Notes: generated by a model not told the origin, from the letters alone. Positions 1-8,056 are shown, counted from the stretch's first letter. The stretch is DNA of 64,000 nt from Lusitaniella coriacea LEGE 07157 (GCF_015207425.1 NZ_JADEWZ010000011.1:83208-147207), one strand, 5' to 3'. Program-made: numbers and translations.

Positions 1-81
1 ATTTGATAGCGTCAGGCTGAAACGGTGACACGGCGAGAAAGAATCGGTTGCAGGGTAGTTTATGGGTTGGAGTACTCTTAA
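1..81. repeat. Diverged copy of the AGAGTAC-ended interspersed repeat (partial)
   Basis: The stretch ends in TAGTTTATGGGTTGGAGTACTCTTAA. This matches the end of the 104-bp repeat found at 20062-20165 and 27886-28043, which reads GATAGTTTATTGATTG then (G/C)AGTACTCT. The left part is diverged or cut by the window edge. No gene is seen here. Confidence 0.5.
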
Positions 82-144
82 AACTACAATACTTCCGTAG
101 GCTACAATATGTAGTGTCCCGTTCTTCAAGTCTTTCAAAGAATA

Positions 145-717
145 ATGTCAATGAAGTGTCCGACGTGCAAACGCCCAGTTCTACAAAAAGTGACCCTAGA
201 AGAATCTCTTCTCGCCAATCGCTGCGACAAATGCGAAGGAAATTGGATTGACTCAGAACAGTATTGGTCCTGGCTTGATGCGCATAGCGAAACCCTGCCT
301 GAAAAAGAACCAGAAGTTTCTTTCGAGATTAACGATTCGCAAAAAGCAAAACTTTGCCCTCAGTGCAATCGGATTTTAATTAAATATAAAGTGGGGCGTG
401 GCACAAACTTTCACCTCGATCATTGCAGTTCTTGTAATGGAGTCTGGTTCGACAAAAATGAGTGGGAAACCCTCAAAGCACGCAATCTTCACGATGAAAT
501 TCACTGCATCTTTACTCAATCGTGGCAGCGACAGGTTCGACAAGAAGAAATAGAAGAGAATCTCGATCTTATTTACACTCAGAAATTTGGTTCGGAAGAT
601 TATCAGGAATTGCAAAAAATTAAAGCATGGCTCAACGATCGTCCCCAAAAACTCGCATTGTTAGCCTATCTGAATGATGAAAACCCTTATAAGCTTTCAC
701 CCCCTGCTAATCTCTAG
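145..717 (+). CDS. Double zinc-ribbon (zf-TFIIB type) protein
   Basis: The 190-aa protein carries four CxxC knuckles, at residues 5-8, 27-30, 71-74 and 94-97. They form two zinc ribbons of the TFIIB-like kind, each followed by a conserved W(I/F)D motif (NWIDSEQYW and VWFDKNEWE). The C-terminal 80 residues are charged and helical. This family is common in bacteria and its function is not established; nucleic-acid or protein binding is an inference. ATG codons at 145 and 151 are both possible starts. It appears monocistronic, followed by repeats. Confidence 0.8.
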   Translation: MSMKCPTCKRPVLQKVTLEESLLANRCDKCEGNWIDSEQYWSWLDAHSETLPEKEPEVSFEINDSQKAKLCPQCNRILIKYKVGRGTNFHLDHCSSCNGVWFDKNEWETLKARNLHDEIHCIFTQSWQRQVRQEEIEENLDLIYTQKFGSEDYQELQKIKAWLNDRPQKLALLAYLNDENPYKLSPPANL

Positions 718-729
718 CGGAATGCTGTT

Positions 730-761
730 TCAACATTGAGGCGAGGAAAGCTTGCGATATT
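730..761. repeat. 32-bp interspersed repeat, copy 1
   Basis: TCAACATTGAGGCGAGGAAAGC followed by TTGCGATATT recurs at 1509-1540 with two differences. Here it lies just downstream of the zinc-ribbon gene; the second copy lies just upstream of the GT2 gene. Confidence 0.7.
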
Positions 762-776
762 CCATATTTACATCTG

Positions 777-814
777 ATATCAAATCCTTCGAATTGCCCA
801 TGATACAAATTCAC
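777..814. repeat. 38-bp interspersed repeat (ATATCAAATCC type), copy 1
   Basis: The 38-bp sequence starting ATATCAAATCCTTCGAATTG and ending ATTCAC recurs at 63842-63879 with two mismatches, at the other end of the window. Both copies lie just beyond the 3' end of a gene. Confidence 0.75.
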
Positions 815-931
815 CGCGTCTCCCCTTCCCCGTGTCACCGCGTCAGTCTTCACTGATAGCATTCCCGGATTTTATATCACCCAGTCCGGGGAGAGGGAAG
901 ATAGATACAGTAGAATGTGGGTTCGGTGACT

Positions 932-1291
932 CTAATTCACATTAGATCGAACCAAACCCAATCCCTGCCAAAATTCGTTAGGGTATTTCAACTCTGGCTT
1001 ACCAACCCAACCCTGTACAACATCAAGCTCGTACCCGTTCTCAACACGCTTATAGCTAACACTATTAAGAGCGATTGAATCCCAATCACCTGTGAACTTC
1101 AGATCGCTGAGAGAATCGGGATATTTGCCAAACCTGACTTTATGCAGCTCGATTAAGGCTATCGCTGTTTTAAAGTGTTGATCTCCGAATTTCTGGTCAG
1201 TTTCTTTCTTGAAAGTACAGCTTGAAAGGGTTAAGCAGAGAAGTGAGCTGGTTAGAGCAAAAATCACTCGTTTGTTTATGACTTTGACCAT
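932..1291 (-). CDS. Putative lipoprotein, pseudopilin-like periplasmic domain
   Basis: The 119-aa protein has a basic start, a hydrophobic stretch and a lipobox (LTLSSC, Cys at about 25), so export and lipidation are predicted. The mature part (HFKTAIALIELHKVRFGKYP, then DSLSDL and a WDSIAL segment) resembles the periplasmic domain of type II secretion pseudopilins, where a helix is followed by YP.SL.dL. That similarity is by eye only. It stands alone on the minus strand with no recognisable partner. Confidence 0.55.
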   Translation of the reverse strand: MVKVINKRVIFALTSSLLCLTLSSCTFKKETDQKFGDQHFKTAIALIELHKVRFGKYPDSLSDLKFTGDWDSIALNSVSYKRVENGYELDVVQGWVGKPELKYPNEFWQGLGLVRSNVN

Positions 1292-1334
1292 TTGATTAGG
1301 AGTTTAGCAACCCAATGTTATCCATAATCTACTG

Positions 1335-1476
1335 TAATATAGCGTTTTCAAATGAAGCGTGAAACCCAACACAGATTTCTTATATCCCCAAATAACACCT
1401 GTATCTCTTTCTACTTCTGCCTACTGCCTTTTGCCGTCACGTCCAGTTCCACATCCCAAACGAAAACGCTATATTA
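1335..1476. mobile_element. MITE-like element, copy 1 (142 bp)
   Basis: The element is bounded by a perfect 15-bp terminal inverted repeat: TAATATAGCGTTTTC at 1335-1349 and its complement at 1462-1476. The reverse complement of 2552-2695 aligns with it over the whole length (shared blocks: GAAGCGTGAAACCC, CCCAAATAACACCTG, ATCTCTTTCTAC, GTCCAGTTCCAC). It has no coding capacity, so it would need a transposase supplied in trans. It lies upstream of the GT2 gene at 1581. Confidence 0.8.
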
Positions 1477-1508
1477 GCCCAAACTACTTATCCGACAAAA
1501 ATGCGATC

Positions 1509-1540
1509 TCAACATTGAGGCGAGGAAAGCTTACAATATT
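1509..1540. repeat. 32-bp interspersed repeat, copy 2
   Basis: Second copy of the TCAACATTGAGGCGAGGAAAGC repeat seen at 730-761. It sits between the MITE and the GT2 start codon, so the upstream region of that gene is built almost entirely of repeats. Confidence 0.7.
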
Positions 1541-1580
1541 TCGTCTAATTAACAATTTCGCGTAATCATTTATAAAAACC

Positions 1581-2519
1581 GTGTATTTCAGCATCGTCAT
1601 TCCCACCTACAATCGCAAACCCATCCTTGAAAAGTGTCTCACTGCCTTAGAACGCCAGGAATTAGCAGCAGACAGTCTCGTACAAAACTATGAAATTGTT
1701 GTCGTAGACGACGGCTCCACCGACGGAACCTTAGACTGGATTGAAGACAATCCCCAACACTTCCCCCACGTTCGCACCTTTGCCCAAGATCATCAAGGCC
1801 CTGCGGCAGCACGTAACTTAGGAGTAGAGCAAGCCCAAGGGGATACAATTATCTTTATTGACAGCGATTTGGTGGTGACAGAAGTATTTTTGCAAGCTCA
1901 TGCCGATGCGTTAGTTAAAGGGATGAAAGAGGAAGGGAACGATCGCGTGTTTACCTACGGTTCGGTGATTAATACCTGCAACTTCGACAATCCCACTGCC
2001 GAACCTTACAAAATTACTGACTTTTCTGCTGCCTATTTTGCCACGGGAAATGTCGCGATCGCGCGCCATTGGCTTTTGAAAGTCGGACTGTTCGATACTC
2101 GTTTCCAACTCTACGGTTGGGAAGACTTAGAACTCGGCGTTCGCCTCAAACAACTCGGACTCAAACTGATTAAATGTCCCGAAGCGGTCGGCTACCATTG
2201 GCATCCCCCCTTCAATCTCAGTCAAATTCCCAACCTGATTGATAAAGAGATTCAAAGGGGACGCATGGGGGTACTTTTCTATCAAAAACACCCCACTTGG
2301 GACGTGCGGATGATGATCCAAATGACCTGGCTGCATCGCCTCTTGTGGGGGATTCTTTCCCTTGGGGGACGCTTGAACGAACGCACAATGGCTCCCTTTT
2401 TACAGTTTTTAATTGATCGCGGAAAGCCTCAACTTGCCCTAGAAATTGCTCGCATTTTTCTCAATTGGTACAACGTTCGCGGCGTTTACGAAGCCTACAA
2501 TGAGATGCAAAAAACCTAG
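1581..2519 (+). CDS. Glycosyltransferase family 2 protein
   Basis: The 312-aa protein opens directly with the GT-A fold signature FSIVIPTYNRK, so the GTG at 1581 is taken as the start. VVDDGSTDGT (nucleotide binding) and the metal-binding DxD (FIDSDLVV) follow, then GWEDLELGVRLKQLG, the usual acceptor-side ED motif. The family transfers a sugar from a nucleotide-sugar; the substrate cannot be read from sequence. No membrane segment is evident. The gene is isolated and flanked on both sides by inverted copies of one MITE (1335-1476 and 2552-2695), which may matter for mobility or expression. Confidence 0.85.
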   Translation: MYFSIVIPTYNRKPILEKCLTALERQELAADSLVQNYEIVVVDDGSTDGTLDWIEDNPQHFPHVRTFAQDHQGPAAARNLGVEQAQGDTIIFIDSDLVVTEVFLQAHADALVKGMKEEGNDRVFTYGSVINTCNFDNPTAEPYKITDFSAAYFATGNVAIARHWLLKVGLFDTRFQLYGWEDLELGVRLKQLGLKLIKCPEAVGYHWHPPFNLSQIPNLIDKEIQRGRMGVLFYQKHPTWDVRMMIQMTWLHRLLWGILSLGGRLNERTMAPFLQFLIDRGKPQLALEIARIFLNWYNVRGVYEAYNEMQKT

Positions 2520-2551
2520 CCTTCAACCTTCTCAGTTAAAACTGAAATGTA

Positions 2552-2695
2552 TATAGCGTTTCCGTTTGGGACGTGGAACTGGACGGGATCGCAAAAGGGA
2601 ATAGGGAACAGGGAATAGTAGAAAGAGATGCAGGTGTTATTTGGGGGATATGAAAAATGGGGGTGGGGTTTCACGCTTCGTTTGGAAACGCTATA
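2552..2695. mobile_element. MITE-like element, copy 2, inverted (144 bp)
   Basis: Perfect 12-bp terminal inverted repeats (TATAGCGTTTCC at 2552-2563, complement at 2684-2695) enclose a sequence homologous to 1335-1476 in opposite orientation. The inside includes a run of GGGAATAGGGAACAGGGAAT, a heptamer-type tandem repeat that is not conserved in copy 1. Confidence 0.8.
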
Positions 2696-2715
2696 AAAGC
2701 TGAGTTGGGCAACTC

Positions 2716-3153
2716 TTATTGCTTCCGATAGCCGTAGAAATCGATCCGATATTCTACAATGTTTACCCCGGTTTGTTCTTCAATTTGTTTAATCAGTTCG
2801 GGGGGAAGTTCGACGCAAACGTCAATAATTTTGTGGGTATCGAGACAGTTGACGTGGCTGTGAGCATCGCTGATATTACCGTATAAGCGTCCGTCGCAGC
2901 GTTCGACACATTCGATAACGCCTTGAGAAGATAGGGCTTCTAGGTTCTGGTAGACGGAGGTATGACCGATTTCTTTGCCTTGTTGGTTGAGGCGATCGTA
3001 AATTTCTCTAGCAGAAAGGTGATCTTGCGCTTGCCACAGCAATTCAAGAATATAGCGTCGCTGGCGGCTGACGCGCATCCCCAAGGTTTGACACCGATGA
3101 AGGGCATCTTCGAGAGAGCGAATGGGTTTTAGGGGTGCTTCTGGCTGTTGCAT
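2716..3153 (-). CDS. perR: Fur-family regulator, FurC/PerR type
   Basis: The 145-aa protein has the Fur winged helix (LGMRVSRQRRYILELLW, then HLSAREIYDRLNQ and GHTSVYQNLEALSSQG) and a C-terminal dimerisation/metal domain with DAHSHVNCLD. It lacks the paired CxxC structural-zinc motifs of Fur and Zur, and this matches cyanobacterial FurC, the PerR-like peroxide regulator. The ATG at 3153 gives the usual FurC start; an upstream in-frame TTG at 3165 is less likely. It is divergent from the gene at 3220, with a Fur-box-like sequence in the shared spacer that suggests autoregulation. Confidence 0.82.
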   Translation of the reverse strand: MQQPEAPLKPIRSLEDALHRCQTLGMRVSRQRRYILELLWQAQDHLSAREIYDRLNQQGKEIGHTSVYQNLEALSSQGVIECVERCDGRLYGNISDAHSHVNCLDTHKIIDVCVELPPELIKQIEEQTGVNIVEYRIDFYGYRKQ

Positions 3154-3182
3154 TGGATTGACCAAATTGAGAGATCGCTAAT

Positions 3183-3196
3183 ACATAATCATTACC
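3183..3196. promoter_or_regulatory. Candidate Fur/PerR box in divergent spacer
   Basis: The sequence ACATAATCATTACC contains ATAAT-C-ATTA, the core of the 7-1-7 Fur/Per box (half of the classical GATAATGATAATCATTATC). It lies 30-43 bp upstream of the furC/perR ATG and 24-37 bp upstream of the divergent ATG at 3220, so one site could control both genes. Confidence 0.4.
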
Positions 3197-3219
3197 ACTT
3201 TATCTTAGAACCCCGGAAA

Positions 3220-4512
3220 ATGTCTACTCCGGGCAGTTTGAGGGTTAATAAAGTTGGGGGAAAATGGAAGAGGAACCGACTGGGGGAAGCGTTAGTGTCA
3301 TCATATTTTGACGAGTTATCGAGAAATTTAGGCGAGACTGCCATTTATTATCCAAAACTGGCAAAAATTGCGGGTGGGGTAACGGCTGCAATTTTCTGGA
3401 TTCATCTTTGCCAAAGGCAAGAGGAGACTGCTGGGGGTAACGATTGGCTGACTTTAATGCCGAAAGAAATTGAAGCGGAAACCGGGTTGTGTTTGCCAGA
3501 GCAAGAACTCGCACGCCAACAATTGAGGAATCGAGGATGGATTCGAGAACGATCGCGCGAAGCGGCATTGGAATTTTCTCTCGATCGCGATCGGTTTCAA
3601 AAAAGCTGGGACGCTTTCACTCGATTGGTTTTCTCTCCAAACCAGACGCACCCAAACCCTACGGTAACATCCTCTCCCTCGGAGAAGAGTGTACGCCCAG
3701 AAAGTCTTAATAATAGCCGCGATCGCGAGAACATTGGTTCCGATCCCTTTTTCCCCATCCAGCGCCAGCAAAAAACAACTTCTGTTACACCCCATTATCA
3801 ATTCCAGGGACCTTGGGATTCACCGGAACAGTTTCAACAGTTTCAAAAGGCACTATTGGACTACGCGGCGAACCAGGGATTTTCTAATCCTGGGGGATGG
3901 GTTTTTAGGATTATTGACAGCATTACAAAAGGGATTATTTCTCCTTACTGGGATGAGTTTATTTCCGGCGTTCCTTTAGGAGAAACCCAGAAAGTTCAGC
4001 AGGAATGGGAAGTCGAGCCGGGTGTCCCTTATCCTGCATTTGAGGAAGAGCGCATTCAATATTACATTCACAAAGGGGAACCCCTCGAAGTTGCAGTGGC
4101 AAAGGCACGATCTGAACTGAGAAATCCCACACGAGGAAAGGATTTGTGGGACGGATTTTTGCGTAAGTGCGATCGCGTGGCAGATGAAGCGTTGAGAGCG
4201 AAAAAATTAGGCGTAAAATCTCCTTATTTACCGCCGTCTTTTAGCGAGAAACCCCCCGTAACCAAAGCAAGCGTGATTGAGAAGTTATCTGCTGTCGTTC
4301 CTCCCAAAGCGCTAGAAAGTACTCCTTCTGAAGGGGAAAAGGAGAATCGTAAAAATGGAGAGATAGAAGCAGCAATTCCTTCCCTTGAAGTATTGCAAAA
4401 ACTCTACAACAGTCCCTTGGGAAAACGGTTGGTCGAGCGACAAATTGAGGAACATCCGGAATGGGGTTATTCGATTGTGCGCGATCGCGTGATCGATTTG
4501 TATCCGTTTTGA
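3220..4512 (+). CDS. Conserved hypothetical protein, replication-initiator-like N-terminus
   Basis: The 430-aa protein is not firmly recognised. Residues about 20-130 (SSYFDELSRNLGETAIYYPK, LAKIAGGVTAAIFWIHLC, TGLCLPEQELARQQLRNRGW) look like a winged helix of the kind in phage or plasmid replication proteins, where a gene-specific wHTH is followed by a linker. A low-complexity Ser/Pro/Arg linker (about 155-215) and a charged helical C-terminus follow. The ATG at 3220 is preferred because the frame further upstream would run into the furC/perR coding region. The next gene (Uma2) starts 49 bp downstream. DNA binding is inference only. Confidence 0.6.
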   Translation: MSTPGSLRVNKVGGKWKRNRLGEALVSSYFDELSRNLGETAIYYPKLAKIAGGVTAAIFWIHLCQRQEETAGGNDWLTLMPKEIEAETGLCLPEQELARQQLRNRGWIRERSREAALEFSLDRDRFQKSWDAFTRLVFSPNQTHPNPTVTSSPSEKSVRPESLNNSRDRENIGSDPFFPIQRQQKTTSVTPHYQFQGPWDSPEQFQQFQKALLDYAANQGFSNPGGWVFRIIDSITKGIISPYWDEFISGVPLGETQKVQQEWEVEPGVPYPAFEEERIQYYIHKGEPLEVAVAKARSELRNPTRGKDLWDGFLRKCDRVADEALRAKKLGVKSPYLPPSFSEKPPVTKASVIEKLSAVVPPKALESTPSEGEKENRKNGEIEAAIPSLEVLQKLYNSPLGKRLVERQIEEHPEWGYSIVRDRVIDLYPF

Positions 4513-4561
4513 AGGGGAAAGAATAGGCTACGATAGCGAGTAGTCGCGAGATTAGACTGCC

Positions 4562-5491
4562 ATGACTCAAAGCCTCGACCCGACAGTTTTACCGCCCTCT
4601 TTTCCCGACCATACTCAACTTCCCGACGAAGACGGAACGTTTGTGAAAAATTTCCAGGAACATCCTCAAAGTATTTTCCTGACGGACTCGATTCTTCCGG
4701 TTCTCCAACGCCTCCATCCTGACGGACAGTACGCGATCGGGCAAGATTGTGGCATTTATTGGCGAGAAACCGACCCCCCAGAGCGCGGTGCAGAAGCCCC
4801 AGATTGGTTTTATGTGGCTGGGGTTCCCCCACTACTCGATGGTCAGTTTCGCCGCTCCTACGTCCTGTGGCGGGAGTTTATTGCTCCTTTGATTGCGATT
4901 GAGCTGGCGAGTGGCGATGCTTCCCCGGAACGCGATCGCGCGCCTCTGAGTCGAACGAAAGGTCAAAAACCGGGAAAATTCTGGGTTTACGAACAAATTA
5001 TCCGCATTCCCTACTACGCGATTTTTATTGTCAGCACTGGAACTCTGGAGGTCTACCATTTGGTGAATGGTTCCTATCGTCTGCTTCCTCCTAACGATCG
5101 CGGACATTTTGTTATTGAGCCGATGAATGTTGAGTTAGGCGTGTGGGAAGGGAATTACGATAACCAGAAATTGCGATGGTTGCGCTGGTGGGATAGTGAG
5201 GGAAATTTGTTGCTGATTGGGAACGAACGAGTTGCAATTGCAGAACAGGAAATTCAAATCGAACGCGATCGCGCCCAACGTGCAGAACAGGAGATTCAAA
5301 CTGAACGCGATCGCGCACAACGTGCAGAACAGGAGATTCAAACTGAACGCGATCGCGCACAACGCGCAGAACAAGAAATTCAAACTGAACGCGATCGCGC
5401 CGCACAACAACAACAAGAAGCGATTTCCCGCTTATTACGCATGGGATTAACCGCCGAACAAGTAGCAGAAGCGCTTTCCCTGGAGTTATAG
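4562..5491 (+). CDS. Uma2-family (DUF820) PD-(D/E)XK-like protein with HIP1-encoded coiled-coil tail
   Basis: The 309-aa protein has a Uma2/DUF820 core at residues about 55-210: APDWFYVAGVPP, IAIELASGDASPERD and GKFWVYEQIIRIPYYAIF carry the acidic and Lys positions expected of this nuclease fold. The family is hugely expanded in cyanobacteria and its role is unknown. Residues about 227-282 are four 14-aa heptad-like repeats (AEQEIQTERDRAQR) encoded by 42-bp tandem units, each with one GCGATCGC. The tail ends with AISRLLRMGLTAEQVAEALSLEL with the middle helix typical of these proteins. Confidence 0.8.
   Translation: MTQSLDPTVLPPSFPDHTQLPDEDGTFVKNFQEHPQSIFLTDSILPVLQRLHPDGQYAIGQDCGIYWRETDPPERGAEAPDWFYVAGVPPLLDGQFRRSYVLWREFIAPLIAIELASGDASPERDRAPLSRTKGQKPGKFWVYEQIIRIPYYAIFIVSTGTLEVYHLVNGSYRLLPPNDRGHFVIEPMNVELGVWEGNYDNQKLRWLRWWDSEGNLLLIGNERVAIAEQEIQIERDRAQRAEQEIQTERDRAQRAEQEIQTERDRAQRAEQEIQTERDRAAQQQQEAISRLLRMGLTAEQVAEALSLEL
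5240..5407. repeat. Four tandem 42-bp units, each with one HIP1 site, inside a gene
   Basis: Units begin at 5240, 5282, 5324 and 5366. Each contains GAACGCGATCGCGC, so HIP1 octamers sit at 5265, 5307, 5349 and 5391, exactly 42 bp apart. Each encodes ERDRA in a predicted coiled coil. The near-identity of units points to recent expansion by slippage or recombination. Confidence 0.9.
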
Positions 5492-5492
5492 G

Positions 5493-5516
5493 TATTAGGA
5501 CATTGGTGAAGGTGAG
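5493..5516. repeat. TATTAGGACATTGG interspersed repeat with GGGAGCTG run, copy 1
   Basis: TATTAGGACATTGGTGAAGG recurs at 42300-42323 with one change. Here it is followed by a low-complexity run of GGGAGCTG-like units to about 5565, between the convergent Uma2 and ispE genes. Confidence 0.6.
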
Positions 5517-5616
5517 CTGGGGAGCTGGGGGAGCTGAGGGAGCTGAGGAAGCTGGGAAGCTGTGAATTTGGACTGTCCTAACTGAAACTGTACGGAAGCA
5601 TGAATTTGAGCAAAAC

Positions 5617-6573
5617 CTATTTCTTCGCCACCGCCCCCACATGAATCCCATTACTACACAACTGAGCCACCCACAACCCCAAATCGGGATCGGTGAGATC
5701 GTCTGTCAATTCTTGCTTAATACGTTCTGCTTGCGCTTGGGAATCGCAGAGAGCAAAAACCGTCGAACCGCTTCCAGACATTAAAGTTCCCAAAACTCCC
5801 GAACGCTGTAATGCACCTTTGAGGCGCGCGATTTTAGGGTGTTCGGGAAGGACAACTTTTTCAAGATCGTTGTATAACTGTTGACCGATTTGCGCCCCAT
5901 TTTGACCCACAATCGCCTCGACAAGGGGGCTGGAGTGAACGCGGGAGGCGCGAGATTGAATGCTGTCTGCATCGGTGAGGTAGGTATCGCCGAATTGCTG
6001 GCGATAGGTATTGTATGCCCAAGGGGTTGAGATTTCCAAACTGCGATATTTCGCCAGAACAACCCACAACCAATCGGGGGAATTGATAGGATCTAGGCAT
6101 TCTCCGCGTCCCGTCGCGATCGCGGTTCCCCCAGAAATACAAAACGGGATGTCCGATCCCAATTGTGCGGCGATCTCCTGCAATTCCGGTTGCGTCAATC
6201 CCAACTCCCACATCAAATTAAGTCCCACCAATACCGCCGCAGCGTTGGTCGAACCCCCTGCGAGTCCGGCGGACACGGGAATATGTTTCTCAATCGTAAT
6301 ATCCACACCGCCGAATTGGTGAAAGGAGTCGGGAAATTGTTGACTCATCACTTGGGCGGCTTTATAAGCTAAGTTCTGCTCTTGGGGCGGCATTTGGGGA
6401 GAATCGCAGTGAATGCGAAAGGCTTGTCGTCCGTTGGCGCGCAACTCCAGGCGATCCGCAAGGCTGATGCTTTGTAAGAGCATAACCAGTTCGTGGTAGC
6501 CATCGGCGCGATCGCCCAGAATTTCTAAATAGAGATTGATTTTAGCGGGAGCAATGAGGGAGTAAGAGTGCAT
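5617..6573 (-). CDS. ispE: 4-diphosphocytidyl-2-C-methyl-D-erythritol kinase
   Basis: The 318-aa GHMP kinase phosphorylates the 2-hydroxyl of CDP-methylerythritol in the non-mevalonate (MEP) isoprenoid pathway. Visible signatures are PAKINLYLEILGDRADGYHE at the N-terminus, the glycine-rich ATP loop PVSAGLAGGSTNAAA (about 97-111), and the C-terminal GTLMSGSGSTVFAL motif. Length is typical. It probably heads its own transcript; the TMEM14-like and rsmA genes lie upstream on the same strand with a 130-bp gap. Confidence 0.95.
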   Translation of the reverse strand: MHSYSLIAPAKINLYLEILGDRADGYHELVMLLQSISLADRLELRANGRQAFRIHCDSPQMPPQEQNLAYKAAQVMSQQFPDSFHQFGGVDITIEKHIPVSAGLAGGSTNAAAVLVGLNLMWELGLTQPELQEIAAQLGSDIPFCISGGTAIATGRGECLDPINSPDWLWVVLAKYRSLEISTPWAYNTYRQQFGDTYLTDADSIQSRASRVHSSPLVEAIVGQNGAQIGQQLYNDLEKVVLPEHPKIARLKGALQRSGVLGTLMSGSGSTVFALCDSQAQAERIKQELTDDLTDPDLGLWVAQLCSNGIHVGAVAKK

Positions 6574-6705
6574 TGGATCGATCGAATATCGAGATTGAGT
6601 GACTATTTATACTGCAAACATAAAACCTTGGGTAGGTTAGGCGGCACGTTAGCAAGGAATTCGCGCTCCGATTCATTAATCCGCCATAACCCACCGCAAC
6701 TTTTT

Positions 6706-7017
6706 TTATCCCAATTGAACCAGAAGGAGAGCAAGGGTGGGAATGCCAGCGAGAATCATCAATCCGGCGGGCATCATTTTACGAGTTTTGATTAAGCGAA
6801 TCACGAAGGTAACAATCAGAATTGCACTCACGGCTGCTGCTAAAGTCAAACCCAAGACTTGTCCTTGGAGATAAATAAATGCTGCCACCAGGAGCAAGAT
6901 GCCGCTAATTGTACCAGAGACGAGAGAAATTTTACTTTTTGCCTGCACGTAGCCGATAATGCCGCCAACTAACGCGAGAATTCCGTAGGCAATGGTTGCA
7001 ATGGTTCCTAAATTCAT
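6706..7017 (-). CDS. TMEM14-family small membrane protein
   Basis: The 103-aa protein is almost entirely hydrophobic with four predicted membrane helices (IAYGILALVGGIIGYVQAKS, SGTISGILLLVAAFIYL, LAAAVSAILIVTFVIRLIKT, LMILAGIPTLALLLVQ). The glycine-rich first helix, KxS..SL..G and the R..KTRK.MPAG loop match the TMEM14/UPF0136 family. Its ATG overlaps the rsmA stop as ATGA (7014-7017), so the two are translationally coupled. In plants and cyanobacteria relatives are linked to fatty-acid export or membrane transport; that role is not shown here. Confidence 0.8.
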   Translation of the reverse strand: MNLGTIATIAYGILALVGGIIGYVQAKSKISLVSGTISGILLLVAAFIYLQGQVLGLTLAAAVSAILIVTFVIRLIKTRKMMPAGLMILAGIPTLALLLVQLG

Positions 7018-7910
7018 GGATTTTCCGCCGTTTGTAAAAGGTAATTGCTGAGTTTGACCCACTCTTCCACGCTTAATTGTTCGGCACGGGCTTGAGGATC
7101 GATCTCTAATTGTTCCAGGAATTGACCCGCGCGATCGCGCTCAACCATGCCTTTTAAATTATTTCGTAACATTTTGCGGCGATTGGCGAAGCCTAATTTA
7201 ACCAATTGACCCAAATGGCGGGGATTTTCTGCTACGAGGGAAAGGGGTTCCCCTTTGTCGTGCAATCTCGGTTGCAATCGAACCACCGCAGAGTCCACCT
7301 TGGGAGGCGGAACAAAGGCTTTCGCGGGAACCGGGCAAATGAAGTCGCAGGCGGCTAAATACTGCATCCGCACCGATAGCGCGCCAAAGGCTTTACTGTT
7401 GGGTTTGGCGGTGAGGCGTTCGCCAATTTCCTTTTGCACCAGGAGGACAATGGACTCGAATGCCGGTTCTCTCGGTTGCGCGATCGTTCCCAATAATAAC
7501 TCTAGAATTGGCCCAGTAATGTTGTAGGGAATATTGGCAACCACCTTATTGGGATTTTGGAATCGAGGGAAATTTTGCAGGTGCGCTTCCCAATCCAGAG
7601 AGAGGATGTCTCCTTGGAGAAGAAGGAAGTTATCTTTTTTACCAAGAGTTTTGGCAAGTTTTTGGCACAAATCGCGATCGATCTCCACCGCCACAACCCC
7701 CTCCGCAGAAGCGAGCAGGCGGCGCGTCAAAATACCCGTTCCAGGGCCAATTTCCAGGACGCGATTGCGCGATTGAAGGTTAGCGGCTGACACAATACGA
7801 TTGAGTATTGCATCGCTGCGAAGCCAGTGTTGTGCAAAGCGTTTGCGAGCTTGAGGGTACAAAAGAAAATTACCAAGAGATCGTGAAGGGTTTATAAAGT
7901 ATTTTCGCAT
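7014..7910 (-). CDS. rsmA: 16S rRNA dimethyladenosine transferase
   Basis: RsmA/KsgA dimethylates A1518 and A1519 of 16S rRNA using SAM. The 298-aa protein shows motif I (RVLEIGPGTGILTRRLL), the acidic EIDRD of motif II, GDILSLDW, and the adenine-methylase NIPYNITGPIL motif IV. The C-terminal domain includes FANRRKMLRNNLKG, typical for the family. The ATG at 7910 (MRKYFINPSRSLGNF) gives the expected N-terminus; an upstream in-frame start at 7937 would add nine extra residues. It forms an operon with the TMEM14-like gene. Confidence 0.93.
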   Translation of the reverse strand: MRKYFINPSRSLGNFLLYPQARKRFAQHWLRSDAILNRIVSAANLQSRNRVLEIGPGTGILTRRLLASAEGVVAVEIDRDLCQKLAKTLGKKDNFLLLQGDILSLDWEAHLQNFPRFQNPNKVVANIPYNITGPILELLLGTIAQPREPAFESIVLLVQKEIGERLTAKPNSKAFGALSVRMQYLAACDFICPVPAKAFVPPPKVDSAVVRLQPRLHDKGEPLSLVAENPRHLGQLVKLGFANRRKMLRNNLKGMVERDRAGQFLEQLEIDPQARAEQLSVEEWVKLSNYLLQTAENP

Positions 7911-8056
7911 ACGGAGAGAGCGCACGATCGAGATCACATTTCCGGCATTATATAGATCACTGCACGTGTCCTGGAATATTGAGACAAAGTAAGGACTACG
8001 GAGATTGATGACTTAAAGGTTACTGTTTCTGTTGTTGCTTCTACCGAATTTTAACT

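Noticed and set aside
5112..5651. 179-aa minus-strand frame rich in RDRVQFE repeats
   Set aside because: It is the complement of the Uma2 tandem repeat tail; HIP1 palindromes keep frames open on both strands.
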